A DNA stretch of 64,000 bases from Haloferax marinisediminis (GCF_009674585.1 NZ_WKJP01000001.1:1550001-1614000); one strand, 5' to 3'; shown: positions 53,713 to 62,890, numbered from the stretch's first letter. Notes: a model not told the origin generated them from the sequence alone. Numbers and translations: made by a program.

Positions 53713-53722
53713 CTATATAAAC
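53713..53722 (-). promoter_or_regulatory. TATA box of the crystallin-like/cdc48 operon
   Basis: Minus-strand GTTTATATAG is a near-consensus haloarchaeal TATA box about 35 bases before the ATG, in an otherwise A/T-rich patch (53701-53735). The strength and location indicate a robust promoter. Confidence 0.7.
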
Positions 53723-53918
53723 TTTTCTCCCAAAAACCGGGTGACGACGGTGGAGTACCACATTATCGGTTGAATTGCGGTTCACACTCGTCGTACCTCG
53801 GTAGTTGATTCGCAGGGGAGTAACGTCAAACTAGTGGCCCATTTGGCGAACTGAATTCGAACCCGGAGGTTCACCACTTCGTGGGGGTTTATTCTCTCGT
53901 GGCGTTCAGTTCGCTAGT

Positions 53919-54707
53919 ATGGACGCGGCTACGGTGGACCACCACGGACGGACGACGGCCTATCGACTCCGCGACGCGGGCGGGGAGGGGCCAACGATAC
54001 TGTGCATTCACGGGAGCGGAGGCTCACACGCCGTCTGGCGCGGGCAGTTCCGACTCGCAGGTGACTACCCGGTCGCCGCACTGGACCTGAGCGGGCACGG
54101 TGACAGTGACGACATCGACGCAGAACCGGGATACGAGACGCTCTCTGCCTACGTCGACGATGTCGTCGCCGTCGCCGACGCGACGGGGGCGAGTGTCCTC
54201 GTGGGCAACTCCCTCGGCGGGGCCGTCGTCATGACGCTCGCACTGGAACGCGACCTCGACCTCGACGCCCTCGTCCTCACCGGAACTGGCGCGAAACTCG
54301 CCGTCCTCGACGACCTATTGAACTGGCTGGACGACGACTTCGACCGCGCTGTCTCGTTCCTTCACGGTGACGACAAACTGTTCCACAGCGACGACGAGCG
54401 ATTCATCGACGGCTCGAAACAAGCCATGTACGACGCCGGGCAGGCGGTCACCAGCCGCGACTTTCGCTCCTGTCACACCTTCGACGTCCGCGACACCCTC
54501 GATGAGATAGCAGTCCCGACGCTCGCACTCGTCGGTGAACACGACCGTCTCACGCCACCGTCGTATCACGAGTATCTCGCCGACTCGATGCCGGACTGCG
54601 AGATGGCGACGATAGCGGACGCTGCACATCTGGCGATGTTAGAACAGCCGGCGGCGTTCAACGCGGCAGTGAAATCGTTCCTCGACCAGCGTGTCTCCGA
54701 AACATAG
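53919..54707 (+). CDS. Alpha/beta-hydrolase fold protein
   Basis: 262 residues starting MDAATVDHHGRTTAYRLRDA. The oxyanion loop is CIHGSGGSHAVWRGQF. The nucleophile elbow GNSLGG (SVLVGNSLGGAV) gives Ser. The acid is Asp in LVGEHDRLT and the His is in ADAAHLAMLE. The catalytic triad is therefore complete. It hydrolyses an ester, thioester or similar; substrate not predictable. No close partner; the neighbouring panB gene runs convergently. Confidence 0.9.
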   Translation: MDAATVDHHGRTTAYRLRDAGGEGPTILCIHGSGGSHAVWRGQFRLAGDYPVAALDLSGHGDSDDIDAEPGYETLSAYVDDVVAVADATGASVLVGNSLGGAVVMTLALERDLDLDALVLTGTGAKLAVLDDLLNWLDDDFDRAVSFLHGDDKLFHSDDERFIDGSKQAMYDAGQAVTSRDFRSCHTFDVRDTLDEIAVPTLALVGEHDRLTPPSYHEYLADSMPDCEMATIADAAHLAMLEQPAAFNAAVKSFLDQRVSET

Positions 54708-54790
54708 GTGCCCGGCGCATCTTCGGAACATGGGCGTCTGATGCGTCACCGAAAACGAGGCGTCTGACGCGACGTTCGAGTGTCGTCCGC

Positions 54791-55600
54791 TCAGTACAAC
54801 TCGTCTAAGTCTTTCTCGACGTGGCTGTGTTCTTCGGCGGGGAATTCTCCCGCTTCGACGGCGTCTCGGTACGCACCTACTGCCTTCTCCATCTCGGCTT
54901 TCACGTCGCCGAACTGGGTTGCGAACGGCGGCACACGGTCGCTCATGCCGACCACGTCGTCGATGACGAGAACCTGTCCGTCACAGTCGGGGCCAGCACC
55001 GATACCGATGGTCGGGATGTCGATGGTCTCCGTCACCTGCTTGGCGACGTTCGCCGGGACGTGTTCGAGGACCAGTGAGAACGCGCCTGCCTCGGCGTGT
55101 GCCTTCGCCAGTTCGAGGATTTCTCGGGCGCTATCGCGGGTGGTTCCCTGTCTGCTGTAGCCGACTTCTTTGACGCGTTGCGGCGTGAGACCCAGGTGTG
55201 CCATCACTGGGATACCGAGTTGGACGAGGCGCTTCGTCAACTTGACCGTGTGCGGGCCGCTCTCCAACTTGACTGCGTCTGCGTCTGCTTCTTTGAGCAT
55301 CCGGCCGCAGTTCTCGATACTCGCTGCTTCGTCCACGCCGAACGAGAGGAACGGCATGTCGGCGACGACGAGGGCGTCGTCAGTCGCCCGTGCCACCGCA
55401 CCAGTCCGACTCAACATCTCGTCGACCGTCACCGGAAGCGTCGATTCGTACCCGAGCGACGTGTTTCCCATGCTGTCCCCGACGAGGACGATGTCGATTC
55501 CAGCCTCGTCGACGATGCGCGCTGTCGGGGCGTCGTACGCCGTGAGCATCGTAATTGGCTCCGTCCCAGCCTTCGTCTGTAGGGCCCGTACCGTGACCAT
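54791..55600 (-). CDS. panB: 3-methyl-2-oxobutanoate hydroxymethyltransferase
   Basis: 269 residues starting MVTVRALQTKAGTEPITMLT. Blocks: LTAYDAPTARIVDEAGIDIVLVGDSMGN (metal Asp), YESTLPVTVDEML, VVADMPFLSF, AHLGLTPQ (metal and substrate), and AGPDCDGQVLVIDDVVG. It transfers a hydroxymethyl group from methylene-THF (or methylene tetrahydromethanopterin analogue) to 2-oxoisovalerate, the first step to pantothenate and CoA. In archaea the rest of the pathway uses pantoate kinase and phosphopantothenate synthetase, not seen here. An in-frame start 22 codons upstream is weaker. Confidence 0.95.
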   Translation of the reverse strand: MVTVRALQTKAGTEPITMLTAYDAPTARIVDEAGIDIVLVGDSMGNTSLGYESTLPVTVDEMLSRTGAVARATDDALVVADMPFLSFGVDEAASIENCGRMLKEADADAVKLESGPHTVKLTKRLVQLGIPVMAHLGLTPQRVKEVGYSRQGTTRDSAREILELAKAHAEAGAFSLVLEHVPANVAKQVTETIDIPTIGIGAGPDCDGQVLVIDDVVGMSDRVPPFATQFGDVKAEMEKAVGAYRDAVEAGEFPAEEHSHVEKDLDELY

Positions 55601-55692
55601 GAAGGCCGTTCGCGCGTCTGACTTATCAGCGTCACCCTTGTGGTCCGCGACGGAACCGGCACGCATTAGCCCCCGCCCTCGTAGCTTTAGTC

Positions 55693-55962
55693 GTGCAACC
55701 AGTCGAGCGAACGAACCCAGAGGGCGTCGACTATGGGTGGGTCATGCAGATGACGTTCGTCACGACGATTCTCGTCGGGTCGCCCATCGTGGCAGTCCTC
55801 TCGTTGAACACGACGCTCCCGACGTGGGGTGCTCGTGCCGGGTTCGCCATCCGAGTCGGTGCAGTCATCTGGTTCGTGACGGCCATCGTCCTGTTCATCT
55901 ACGCCAAACGGACCGACGCAGGCGACGGCGGGTCGACTCCCGAACCCGAGCCGGAAAACTGA
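55693..55962 (+). CDS. Small two-helix membrane protein (DUF5822 type)
   Basis: 89 residues starting with GTG, read MQPVERTNPEGVDYGWVMQM. Two hydrophobic helices lie at about 18-38 (MQMTFVTTILVGSPIVAVLSL) and 49-71 (AGFAIRVGAVIWFVTAIVLFIYA). The acidic, Pro-rich tail PEPEPEN is typical of haloarchaeal membrane proteins. The segment VERTNPEGVDYGWVMQ before the first helix matches the haloarchaeal DUF5822 proteins as I remember them, which is why the GTG start is preferred over the ATG at 55744. Divergent from panB, 92 bases away. No function is known. Confidence 0.72.
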   Translation: MQPVERTNPEGVDYGWVMQMTFVTTILVGSPIVAVLSLNTTLPTWGARAGFAIRVGAVIWFVTAIVLFIYAKRTDAGDGGSTPEPEPEN

Positions 55963-56015
55963 CACGTCGACCACTGTCCCGGAAACTCTTTCACACGATA
56001 CGCAGAGGTTCTCGT

Positions 56016-56864
56016 ATGATAGACGAGACCATCGAGGAGATTCGCGAGATGCAGACACACAGCTCCTCGGTCGTCGCCGTCAAGGCTACACGCTCACTCG
56101 CGGAGTTGACCGAGCGCAACTACGCGACCGTCGAAGAGTTCGAACGTGACCTCGAACGCAACGTCGGCGCGCTCAAGCGCGCGAACCAGTCGCACGCCTC
56201 TCTCTACAACGCGTTGATGGAAGTCCTTCGAGGCGTACAGGGGAAGGCAGACACGTTCGAAGAGGCACGAGAACTCACCCTCGACACCATCGACCGCGTC
56301 GTCGAGAGTGTCGAGATGGGCAAGAGTCGTGCCGCAGAGAACGCGGCGTCGCTCTTCGAAGACGGCGATACCTTCCTCACGCACGACTACTCCTCGACGG
56401 TGATGGAAGCCGTCGAACTCGCCGTCGCGGACGGCGCAGACCTGACCGCCTACGTCACAGAGGCCCGACCACGGTTCCTCGGACGGAAGTTCGCACGTGA
56501 ACTCGCGGCTATCGACGGCGTCGAACCACACCTGATGGTCGACGGCGCGTCCGGCATATTCCTCAGTGAGTGTGACCGAGTCGTCATCGGCATGGACTGC
56601 ATCGTCGACGAGACGCTGTACAACCGCGTCGGCACCTTCCCGCTCGTCGCCACTGCCACCCGGATGGGCGTTCCCGTGACTGTCGTCGGGTCGAGTGCCA
56701 AAGTCGTCGACGATGGCTTCCGCTTCGAGAACGAGATTCGCTCGCCCAGCGAGGTCATGCTCGAACCCGTCGAAGGAATCCAACTGGAGAATCCCGCCTA
56801 CGACGCGACGCCGGTCGAACTTATCGACCAGGTCATCACCGACGAAGGCGTCATCGAGTTCTGA
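56016..56864 (+). CDS. Ribose-1,5-bisphosphate isomerase (eIF2B-like family)
   Basis: 282 residues starting MIDETIEEIREMQTHSSSVV. The eIF2B-related fold shows in SSVVAVKATRSLAEL, GKSRAAENAASLFEDGDTFLTHDYSSTVMEA, TAYVTEARPRFLGRKFARELA, MDCIVDETLYNRVGTFPLVATATRMGVPVTVVGSSAKVV. In archaea this enzyme converts ribose-1,5-bisphosphate to ribulose-1,5-bisphosphate in the AMP/nucleoside degradation path upstream of RubisCO type III; haloarchaea use a variant of the pathway. No RubisCO or AMP phosphorylase is in the window. Confidence 0.9.
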   Translation: MIDETIEEIREMQTHSSSVVAVKATRSLAELTERNYATVEEFERDLERNVGALKRANQSHASLYNALMEVLRGVQGKADTFEEARELTLDTIDRVVESVEMGKSRAAENAASLFEDGDTFLTHDYSSTVMEAVELAVADGADLTAYVTEARPRFLGRKFARELAAIDGVEPHLMVDGASGIFLSECDRVVIGMDCIVDETLYNRVGTFPLVATATRMGVPVTVVGSSAKVVDDGFRFENEIRSPSEVMLEPVEGIQLENPAYDATPVELIDQVITDEGVIEF

Positions 56865-56882
56865 GTCGCTGACTGACTTCTT

Positions 56883-58001
56883 CTATTCGACAGCGACCCA
56901 CTCGCCAGACTCGTCAGAGCGCTCGATTGCGTCGAGCACCTGCTGGACCTCGTAGGCGTCTTCGAACGACGGGTGGAACTCGCCGCCTTCCGCAGCGGCC
57001 GTGAGGAACTCGTAGTTCTCGTGGACGAAGGTGTGCTCCCACCCGATGACGTGGCCCGGTGGCCACCAGTGGTCGACGTAGGGGTCGGACTCGTCGGTGA
57101 CGAGCACCGTCTCGTAGCCTCGTGAATCGCCCGTCTTGACCTCCAACTCGTTGAGGCGTTCGAGCGAGAACTTCAGGCTTCCGTCGGACCCGTGAATCTC
57201 GATGGTGTGGTCGTTCTTGTGACCGTTCGCGAAGCGCGAGGCTTCGAACGAGCCAATCGCGCCGTTCTCGAACTCGGCCTGTGCGGTGTAGGCGTCGTCG
57301 ACGGTGACCGGTTTGTACTCGTCCGTTCCGGGGACGGGACGTTCGTCGACGAACGTCTGGAGGTGCCCGGAGACGCGAGTGATGTCGCCAGCAACCTCGC
57401 CGACGAGGAAGCGCGCGAGGTCGACAGTGTGTGCACCGAGGTCACCGAGGGCACCGGACCCGGCGAGGTCTTTGTCCATCCGCCACGCCCACGGCGCTTC
57501 GGGGTCGACGAGCCAATCTTGAAGATAGCGACCGCGCACGTGGTGAATCTCACCGAGTTCGCCGTCTTCGATGAGGCCTTTCGCGTACTGGATAGCCGGC
57601 ACGAAGCGGTAGTTGAAGGCACACCCGGCGACAGCGTCGGCGTCGCGGGCGGCGTCGCGCATCTCCTTTGCCTCTTCGAGGGTCGGCGCGAGCGGTTTCT
57701 CACAGAAGACGTCGACGCCGGCGTCGAGCGCCGCAATCGAGGGTTCGGCGTGGAGGTGGTTCGGACCGAGGTTGTAGAACACGTCCACGTCGTCGACGAT
57801 ATCGCGCCAGTCGGTCGCCGTGGATTCGAAGCCGAATCGGTCGGCAGCGTCCGCGAGGGCTTCCTCGTCGCGGCCGACGATGACCGTTCGCTCCACCTCG
57901 GGTGCCTCGGGGAAGAACATCGGGAGGCGTGCGAGGGCGTTCGAGTGGGCTTTGCCCATGAAGCGGTAGCCGAGGACGCCGACTTTGAGGGGTTCAGACA
58001 T
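56883..58001 (-). CDS. Gfo/Idh/MocA-family dehydrogenase
   Basis: 372 residues. Rossmann domain: LKVGVLGYRFMGKAHSNAL (GYRFMG replaces the more usual GxGxxG, keeping the last Gly), NLGPNHLHAEP, and catalytic EKPLAPTLEEAKEM. Second domain: SGALGDLGAHTVDLARFL. It oxidises a sugar or cyclitol. The isomerase gene upstream in the operon ends three bases before this ATG (58001 vs 58005), so the two are surely co-transcribed; the pair looks like an inositol- or sugar-acid-type catabolic unit. Distinct from the copy in the ABC operon. Confidence 0.92.
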   Translation of the reverse strand: MSEPLKVGVLGYRFMGKAHSNALARLPMFFPEAPEVERTVIVGRDEEALADAADRFGFESTATDWRDIVDDVDVFYNLGPNHLHAEPSIAALDAGVDVFCEKPLAPTLEEAKEMRDAARDADAVAGCAFNYRFVPAIQYAKGLIEDGELGEIHHVRGRYLQDWLVDPEAPWAWRMDKDLAGSGALGDLGAHTVDLARFLVGEVAGDITRVSGHLQTFVDERPVPGTDEYKPVTVDDAYTAQAEFENGAIGSFEASRFANGHKNDHTIEIHGSDGSLKFSLERLNELEVKTGDSRGYETVLVTDESDPYVDHWWPPGHVIGWEHTFVHENYEFLTAAAEGGEFHPSFEDAYEVQQVLDAIERSDESGEWVAVE

Positions 58002-58004
58002 TGG

Positions 58005-58973
58005 TTACTCCGCCCAGTAGGCTTCGCCGGGTTTCGTCTCGAAGACGGCGCGCGAGAGCACGTCGACCGCCTTCTCCAGTCCTTCGTTCGAGGAGGTGAG
58101 GGCGTCTTCGTGTTCGATGGAGAGCGCACCTTCGTAGCCGACCATCCGGAGCGTCGAGACGACGTCCTTCCAGTGTTCTTCGCCGTGGCCGTAGCCAATC
58201 GAGCGGAAGAGCCACGAACGGTCCGCGGTGTCGGCGTAGGAGGTGGTGTCGAGGACACCCTTGACCTTCGCGTGGTGGTCGTACACCTTCGTGTCCTTGG
58301 CGTGGAAGTGGTGGATTGCGTCGTGTTCGCCGAGGAATCGGATTGCCTCGGTGATGTCGATGTCCTGCCAGTAGAGGTGTGATGGGTCGAAGTTAGCTCC
58401 GATGCGCTCGTTGGTTGCTTCGCGGAGTTTCAGCATCCCCGTCGGTTCGTAGACGAGCATGTTCGGGTGCATCTCGATGGCCATGTCGACGCCGTGGTCG
58501 TCTGCGAACTCGGCGAGGTCCGACCAGTAGTCGATGGCGACCTCCCACTGGTACTCGTGCGCGTCGGCGTGCTCTGTCGGCCACGGGGCCGTAATCCAGT
58601 TCGGAACCTCGTCGTTCGGACCGCCCGCAGGAAGTCCGGAGAAGCAGGTGACGGTGTCGACGCCGAGCGCATCGGCGAGTTCGATGGCTTCCCGGAGTTC
58701 GTCGTCGGCCTCGGCGGCCGTCTCCTCGTCCGGATGGAGCGGGTTGTTGTGCGTCGCCAGCGCGCTGATTTGCATGTCGCGCTCCTCGACCGCTGCGAGG
58801 AGGTCTGCTTGCGCGTCGTCGTCGCCGAGGACAGAAGTTCGGTCGACGTGGTCTTCGCCCGGCCACCCGCCGACGCCGAGTTCGACGCCCGAGACGCCGA
58901 TACTCGACAGGTAGTCGAGGGCGTCGTCGAGTGATTCGTTCCCGAGTGGGACAGTGAGCACTCCGATGTACAT
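58005..58973 (-). CDS. Sugar-phosphate isomerase/epimerase (xylose-isomerase-like TIM barrel)
   Basis: 322 residues starting MYIGVLTVPLGNESLDDALD. AP endonuclease 2 (xylose-isomerase-like) family: VSGVELGVGGWPG, AMDMAIEMHPNM-like VDMAIEMHPNMLVYEPTG (metal Glu), IGANFDPSHLYWQDID (Asp and His ligands), HHFHAKDTKVY (His/Asp pair) and LSIEHEDAL (last Glu). The enzyme isomerises or epimerises keto sugars or inositol-type intermediates (IolE/IolI-like). An upstream in-frame start adds 16 hydrophobic residues but the family starts at MYIGVL. It is the first gene of a two-gene operon with the dehydrogenase. Confidence 0.9.
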   Translation of the reverse strand: MYIGVLTVPLGNESLDDALDYLSSIGVSGVELGVGGWPGEDHVDRTSVLGDDDAQADLLAAVEERDMQISALATHNNPLHPDEETAAEADDELREAIELADALGVDTVTCFSGLPAGGPNDEVPNWITAPWPTEHADAHEYQWEVAIDYWSDLAEFADDHGVDMAIEMHPNMLVYEPTGMLKLREATNERIGANFDPSHLYWQDIDITEAIRFLGEHDAIHHFHAKDTKVYDHHAKVKGVLDTTSYADTADRSWLFRSIGYGHGEEHWKDVVSTLRMVGYEGALSIEHEDALTSSNEGLEKAVDVLSRAVFETKPGEAYWAE

Positions 58974-59087
58974 ACGCGGTCCTACTACTACGAAGCGAAT
59001 AAAAATTAAGGATACGAGCAAGGGTGTGTGACAGCGTGCGAATCTGTCGTTCGTCGACGTGAGTGAACCTGAGAACCCGATTCCGCG

Positions 59088-59564
59088 TCAGCGACGCAGG
59101 AATTCCGAGAGACGTTCTCTGAGGCCCGCCTCTTCACCGAGGCGGAGGTAGTACGACGCACCGCCGTCTTCGTAGTAGTTGTCGATGCGACGTTGGACCT
59201 CGAAGCCCATCCGCTCGTAGAAGTCGAGGGCGTTCTGGTTCGTCGTCCGGGCGTGGCACGTCACCACCGGATGTTCCTTGGCGACTTCGGCGACGAGTCG
59301 TTTGCCGTGGCCTTCACCGCGGGCCTCGGGAGCGACTGCGAGAAACAGGATGTAGCCGTCGCGTCGTGTCGACGCGAAGGCGACGAGTGCGTCGTTTTCG
59401 AAGAGGAGATAGGTCGTCGACCGCCGGTAGGCGTCCATGAAGAACCCTCGGCGCTGCTTCAGGAGACCCTCGTTGACCCGAATTTCTTCTTTGAGGGCCC
59501 ACGCCGCTTCGGCGTACTCGGTCTCGCCGGGGCCGTCTATCCGCATCTCCACGTTGACGCTCAC
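59088..59564 (-). CDS. GNAT-family N-acetyltransferase (RimI-like)
   Basis: 158 residues starting MSVNVEMRIDGPGETEYAEA. The acetyl-CoA binding site is in FLAVAPEARGEGHGKRLVAEVA (motif A with RGxGxGKxLV). The final motif is NQNALDFYERMGFEVQRRIDNYY. The 30-residue N-terminal helix and substrate site resemble RimI and Nat-type enzymes acting on protein N-termini. Protein N-terminal acetylation is common in haloarchaea, so this is a plausible role. It is divergent from archease. Confidence 0.9.
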   Translation of the reverse strand: MSVNVEMRIDGPGETEYAEAAWALKEEIRVNEGLLKQRRGFFMDAYRRSTTYLLFENDALVAFASTRRDGYILFLAVAPEARGEGHGKRLVAEVAKEHPVVTCHARTTNQNALDFYERMGFEVQRRIDNYYEDGGASYYLRLGEEAGLRERLSEFLRR

Positions 59565-59720
59565 ATCCCGAGGTAACCGGAGCGAGAATATAACTCCACC
59601 GTCCGTCAGGACACCTGCCAGTCACGACAGACTCCTGTCTCGATACCCCTCTGTCAGGATAGCTGCCAGTCACGACGGCCGACCGAAAGGACGAGGATAG
59701 TCGCCCACGCTCTAGTCGAT

Positions 59721-60131
59721 ATGGGCTTTACACTCCGCGAACACACCGCCGACGTGGCCGTCGAGGCCGACGGCCCGAGTCTCGGAGCAGTCTTCGCCGC
59801 CGTCGCCGACGGCCTCGCTGCGGCGATGTGTGACGACATCCCCGAGACAGGAGAACGCTTCTCCCTCTCCGTTCGCGCCGAGAGCAGAGAGGCCGCGTTG
59901 TTCGACTACCTCGACCAACTCATCTACGAACGCGACGTTCGGGGCGTCCTCCCCGTCGCTCACGAAGCGACGGTCCGACAGGACGGCGACGAGTGGGTGG
60001 TCGATGCCTCGGCACGTGGGGTTCCGTTCGCCGACGTCGATGCGCGCGACGTGAAGGCAGTCACCTACTCCGAGATGCGACTCGACTCGACTGACGACGG
60101 GTGGGAGTCGTACGTCGTCTTCGACGTCTGA
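59721..60131 (+). CDS. Archease (RtcB activator)
   Basis: 136 residues, the normal length. Signature blocks: MGFTLREHTADVAVEADG (His/Asp metal site in REHTADVAV), LFDYLDQLIYERDVRGVLP, and VKAVTYSEMRLDSTDDGWESYVVFDV at the C-terminus. Archease speeds turnover and guanylylation of the RNA ligase RtcB. RtcB itself is encoded 1.3 kb downstream on the same strand (61410-62870), with only the DoxX-like gene between them. Confidence 0.95.
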   Translation: MGFTLREHTADVAVEADGPSLGAVFAAVADGLAAAMCDDIPETGERFSLSVRAESREAALFDYLDQLIYERDVRGVLPVAHEATVRQDGDEWVVDASARGVPFADVDARDVKAVTYSEMRLDSTDDGWESYVVFDV

Positions 60132-60239
60132 TTCGACGCATCGGCTGATTCTCTTGTTCAATCGTTCTATACCTTCTCTCTGCTGAATTCAGCCGAATAA
60201 TTCCCTCGGCGTTTTACGCACTCGTCGGCTAGGTTGGGT

Positions 60240-61349
60240 ATGTCCTCCACCGTTCGACGCGCGGCCATACTGAGTGGCCTCGTCGCCCTCCTCACCGTCG
60301 CGACCGGCACCGTGAGTGCGCACGTCAAGTACGTGACTCCGGGGAGCGACCCCATCGAAGTCCTCGCGTTCCTCGTCACGGCGCTGTCGAACCCGTTCAA
60401 CCTCGCCGTCCTCGGCGTGGGTGGCCTCGGTGTCACCATCGCCGGCGCGGCCTACCTCAAACTCCGACCGTTCCCGAACGACGTCCGCGTCTTCCGGCGC
60501 ACGCTCAAATCGTACGAAGACCTCCTTCCGTGGCTGCTTCGCCTCGCGGTCGGTCTCCCACTGGTCGGCGCAGGCTTTTCGGGCTACTTCTTTTCGCCCG
60601 TCGTCGAACCCGCGTCGCCAGTCTTCGTCCGCTTGTTCGGCATCACTGTCGGGTTCCTCCTGCTGTTCGGCTTTGGGACGCGACTCGTCGCTGCGTTCGG
60701 TCTCCTCTCATATCTCGTCGGCCTCGCCGTGGAACCCGCGCTCCTCCTCGCGTTCGAGTACGTCCCGGGGTTCCTCGCGATCGCACTCGTCGGTGGTGGA
60801 AAGCCGAGTGCTGACGACGTGGTCGCCTCCATGGCGGCAGACGACCGGACGGTCTACTCCCGCTTCGACCCGTTCTACCGCCGCGTCGCGCTTCCGTTCG
60901 TCGAGCGAACCAATCACCTCGAAGCGTACGTCCCCACGATACTCCGCCTCGGCCTCGGTATCACCTTCATCTACCTCGGTGTGGCACAGAAACTGATGGA
61001 ACCCGGCGACGCGCTCGCCGTCGTCGCCAAGTACGACCTCACTGCTGTCGTGCCCGTCGCACCCGAGTTGTGGGTCGTCGGCGCGGGACTGACCGAACTG
61101 CTCGTTGGGCTGCTCCTCCTCGCCGGCGCGTTCACTCGTGCGGCATCGAGCGTCTCGTTCCTGCTCTTTACGACAACGCTGTTCGGCCTCCCGGACGATC
61201 CAGTTCTCGCCCACATCTCACTGTTCGGCCTCGTCTCGGCACTGCTCGTGACCGGCGGTGGACCGTTCTCCGTCGACGAGGCGTTGCACACTCGCAGTCA
61301 GAGTGACACCCCGACCACCGAACCACCCCGGTCTGCGAAGGGCGACTGA
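60240..61349 (+). CDS. DoxX-like polytopic membrane protein
   Basis: 369 residues starting MSSTVRRAAILSGLVALLTV. There are about nine hydrophobic stretches (for example PFNLAVLGVGGLGVTIAGAAYL, LLRLAVGLPLVGAGFSGYFF, VGFLLLFGFGTRLVAAFGLLSYLVGLAV and LRLGLGITFIYLGVAQKLMEPGDAL). The C-terminal third repeats the DoxX pattern (GxTELLVGLLLLAGAFTRAASSVSFLLFTTTLFGLPDDP). The N-terminus may be a signal anchor. The DoxX name is by pattern only; family members have been linked to quinone or thiosulfate oxidation, but the role is unknown. Placed between archease and rtcB on the same strand. Confidence 0.8.
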   Translation: MSSTVRRAAILSGLVALLTVATGTVSAHVKYVTPGSDPIEVLAFLVTALSNPFNLAVLGVGGLGVTIAGAAYLKLRPFPNDVRVFRRTLKSYEDLLPWLLRLAVGLPLVGAGFSGYFFSPVVEPASPVFVRLFGITVGFLLLFGFGTRLVAAFGLLSYLVGLAVEPALLLAFEYVPGFLAIALVGGGKPSADDVVASMAADDRTVYSRFDPFYRRVALPFVERTNHLEAYVPTILRLGLGITFIYLGVAQKLMEPGDALAVVAKYDLTAVVPVAPELWVVGAGLTELLVGLLLLAGAFTRAASSVSFLLFTTTLFGLPDDPVLAHISLFGLVSALLVTGGGPFSVDEALHTRSQSDTPTTEPPRSAKGD

Positions 61350-61409
61350 CTGGCGACTGACTGGCGGCGTGACGGAATCCTATTCAATCGCCGTCTCGAT
61401 TGTTCGGAT

Positions 61410-62870
61410 ATGACCACACGCGAGTTCGGCGATATCGAACTGCGACGAGTTCGCGAGCACGTCTGGGAGATTCCGCAGGAGGGCGAGATGAACGCCCCCG
61501 CGCGAATACTCGCATCCGAGGCGCTGCTCGAACAGATTGGACAGGACAAGACGCTCGAACAGTTGCGGAACGCGACGCACCTGCCGGGCATCACCAAACA
61601 CGCGATTTGCATGCCCGACGGCCACCAGGGCTACGGCTTCCCCGTCGGCGGCGTCGGCGCGACAGACACCACTGATGGGTGTATCTCGCCGGGAGCCGTC
61701 GGCTACGACATCAACTGCGGCGTCCGCATGATGACGACGAACCTCACCTACGAGGACCTTCAGGGACACGAAGAGGAACTCGTGGAGGCGCTCTTCGACG
61801 CGATTCCGAGTGGCCTCGGCGGCGGCGGTGTCGTCACGGGCGACGCGGAGACGATAGACGACATCCTCGAACGTGGGATGCAGTGGGCGCTCGACGAAGG
61901 CTACGCCACGGAAGACGACCTCGCCCACTGTGAGGACGAAGGCTTCCGCGACGACGCACGTCCAGAGTTCGTCTCGCAAAAAGCCAAAGACCGCGGTCGC
62001 AACCAAATCGGCAGCCTCGGCTCCGGAAACCACTTCCTCGAAGTCCAGCGCGTCACCGACATCTACCGCGACGACGTGGCCGAATCGTTCGGCCTCGAAG
62101 CCGACCAAATCGTCGTTCTCATTCACTGTGGCTCGCGTGGCCTCGGCCACCAGACCTGTACGGACTACCTCCGTCGCATCGAGAAAGAACACACGGACCT
62201 GCTCGAAGAACTGCCGGACAAGGAACTCGCCGCCGCACCCGCCGGGTCCGAACTCGCCGAAGAGTACTACGGCGCGATGTGCGCCGCCATCAACTTCGCG
62301 TGGGTGAACCGACAACTCATCATGCACCGCACGCGCGAGGTGTTCGCCGACGTGTTCGACCGCGACTGGCGCGACATGGAGATGCGTCTCCTCTACGACG
62401 TAGCGCACAACATCGCCAAGAAAGAGGTCCACGACGTGAACGGCGACGAGCGCGAACTCTACGTCCACCGAAAAGGCGCGACCAGAGCGTTCCCCGCTGG
62501 CCGACCCGAACTCCCGCCGGCGTACGCCGACGTGGGGCAACCCGTCATCATCCCTGGGAGTATGGGTGCAGGAAGCTACGTTCTTCGAGGCGGCGAGCAG
62601 TCCCTCGGTCTCACGTTCGGGTCGACGGCCCACGGCGCAGGTCGCTTGATGAGTCGGACGAAGGCGAAACAGGAGTACTGGGGCGAGACGGTTCAAGAAG
62701 AACTCCGCGAGCAAGAGAAGATATACGTGAAAGCACAGTCGGGTGCGACGGTTGCCGAAGAAGCACCCGGCGTCTACAAAGACGTAGACGAAGTCGTGCG
62801 CGTCTCCGACGAGTTAGGCATCGGCGACAAGGTCGCCCGGACGTTCCCCGTCTGCAACATCAAAGGCTGA
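61410..62870 (+). CDS. rtcB: tRNA-splicing ligase RtcB
   Basis: 486 residues starting MTTREFGDIELRRVREHVWE. Active-site residues are visible: metal Cys in GYDINCGVRMMTTNL, metal His in GSLGSGNHFLEVQ, His in LIHCGSRGLGHQTC, the guanylylated His region in GSTAHGAGRLMSRTKAK, and a C-terminal DVDEVVRVSDELGIGDKVARTFP. It joins tRNA halves (5'-OH and 2',3'-cyclic phosphate) after intron removal, as needed for haloarchaeal tRNA-Trp and tRNA-Met. Archease is encoded nearby. Confidence 0.97.
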   Translation: MTTREFGDIELRRVREHVWEIPQEGEMNAPARILASEALLEQIGQDKTLEQLRNATHLPGITKHAICMPDGHQGYGFPVGGVGATDTTDGCISPGAVGYDINCGVRMMTTNLTYEDLQGHEEELVEALFDAIPSGLGGGGVVTGDAETIDDILERGMQWALDEGYATEDDLAHCEDEGFRDDARPEFVSQKAKDRGRNQIGSLGSGNHFLEVQRVTDIYRDDVAESFGLEADQIVVLIHCGSRGLGHQTCTDYLRRIEKEHTDLLEELPDKELAAAPAGSELAEEYYGAMCAAINFAWVNRQLIMHRTREVFADVFDRDWRDMEMRLLYDVAHNIAKKEVHDVNGDERELYVHRKGATRAFPAGRPELPPAYADVGQPVIIPGSMGAGSYVLRGGEQSLGLTFGSTAHGAGRLMSRTKAKQEYWGETVQEELREQEKIYVKAQSGATVAEEAPGVYKDVDEVVRVSDELGIGDKVARTFPVCNIKG

Positions 62871-62890
62871 AAAAGTCACAAACTCGATTT

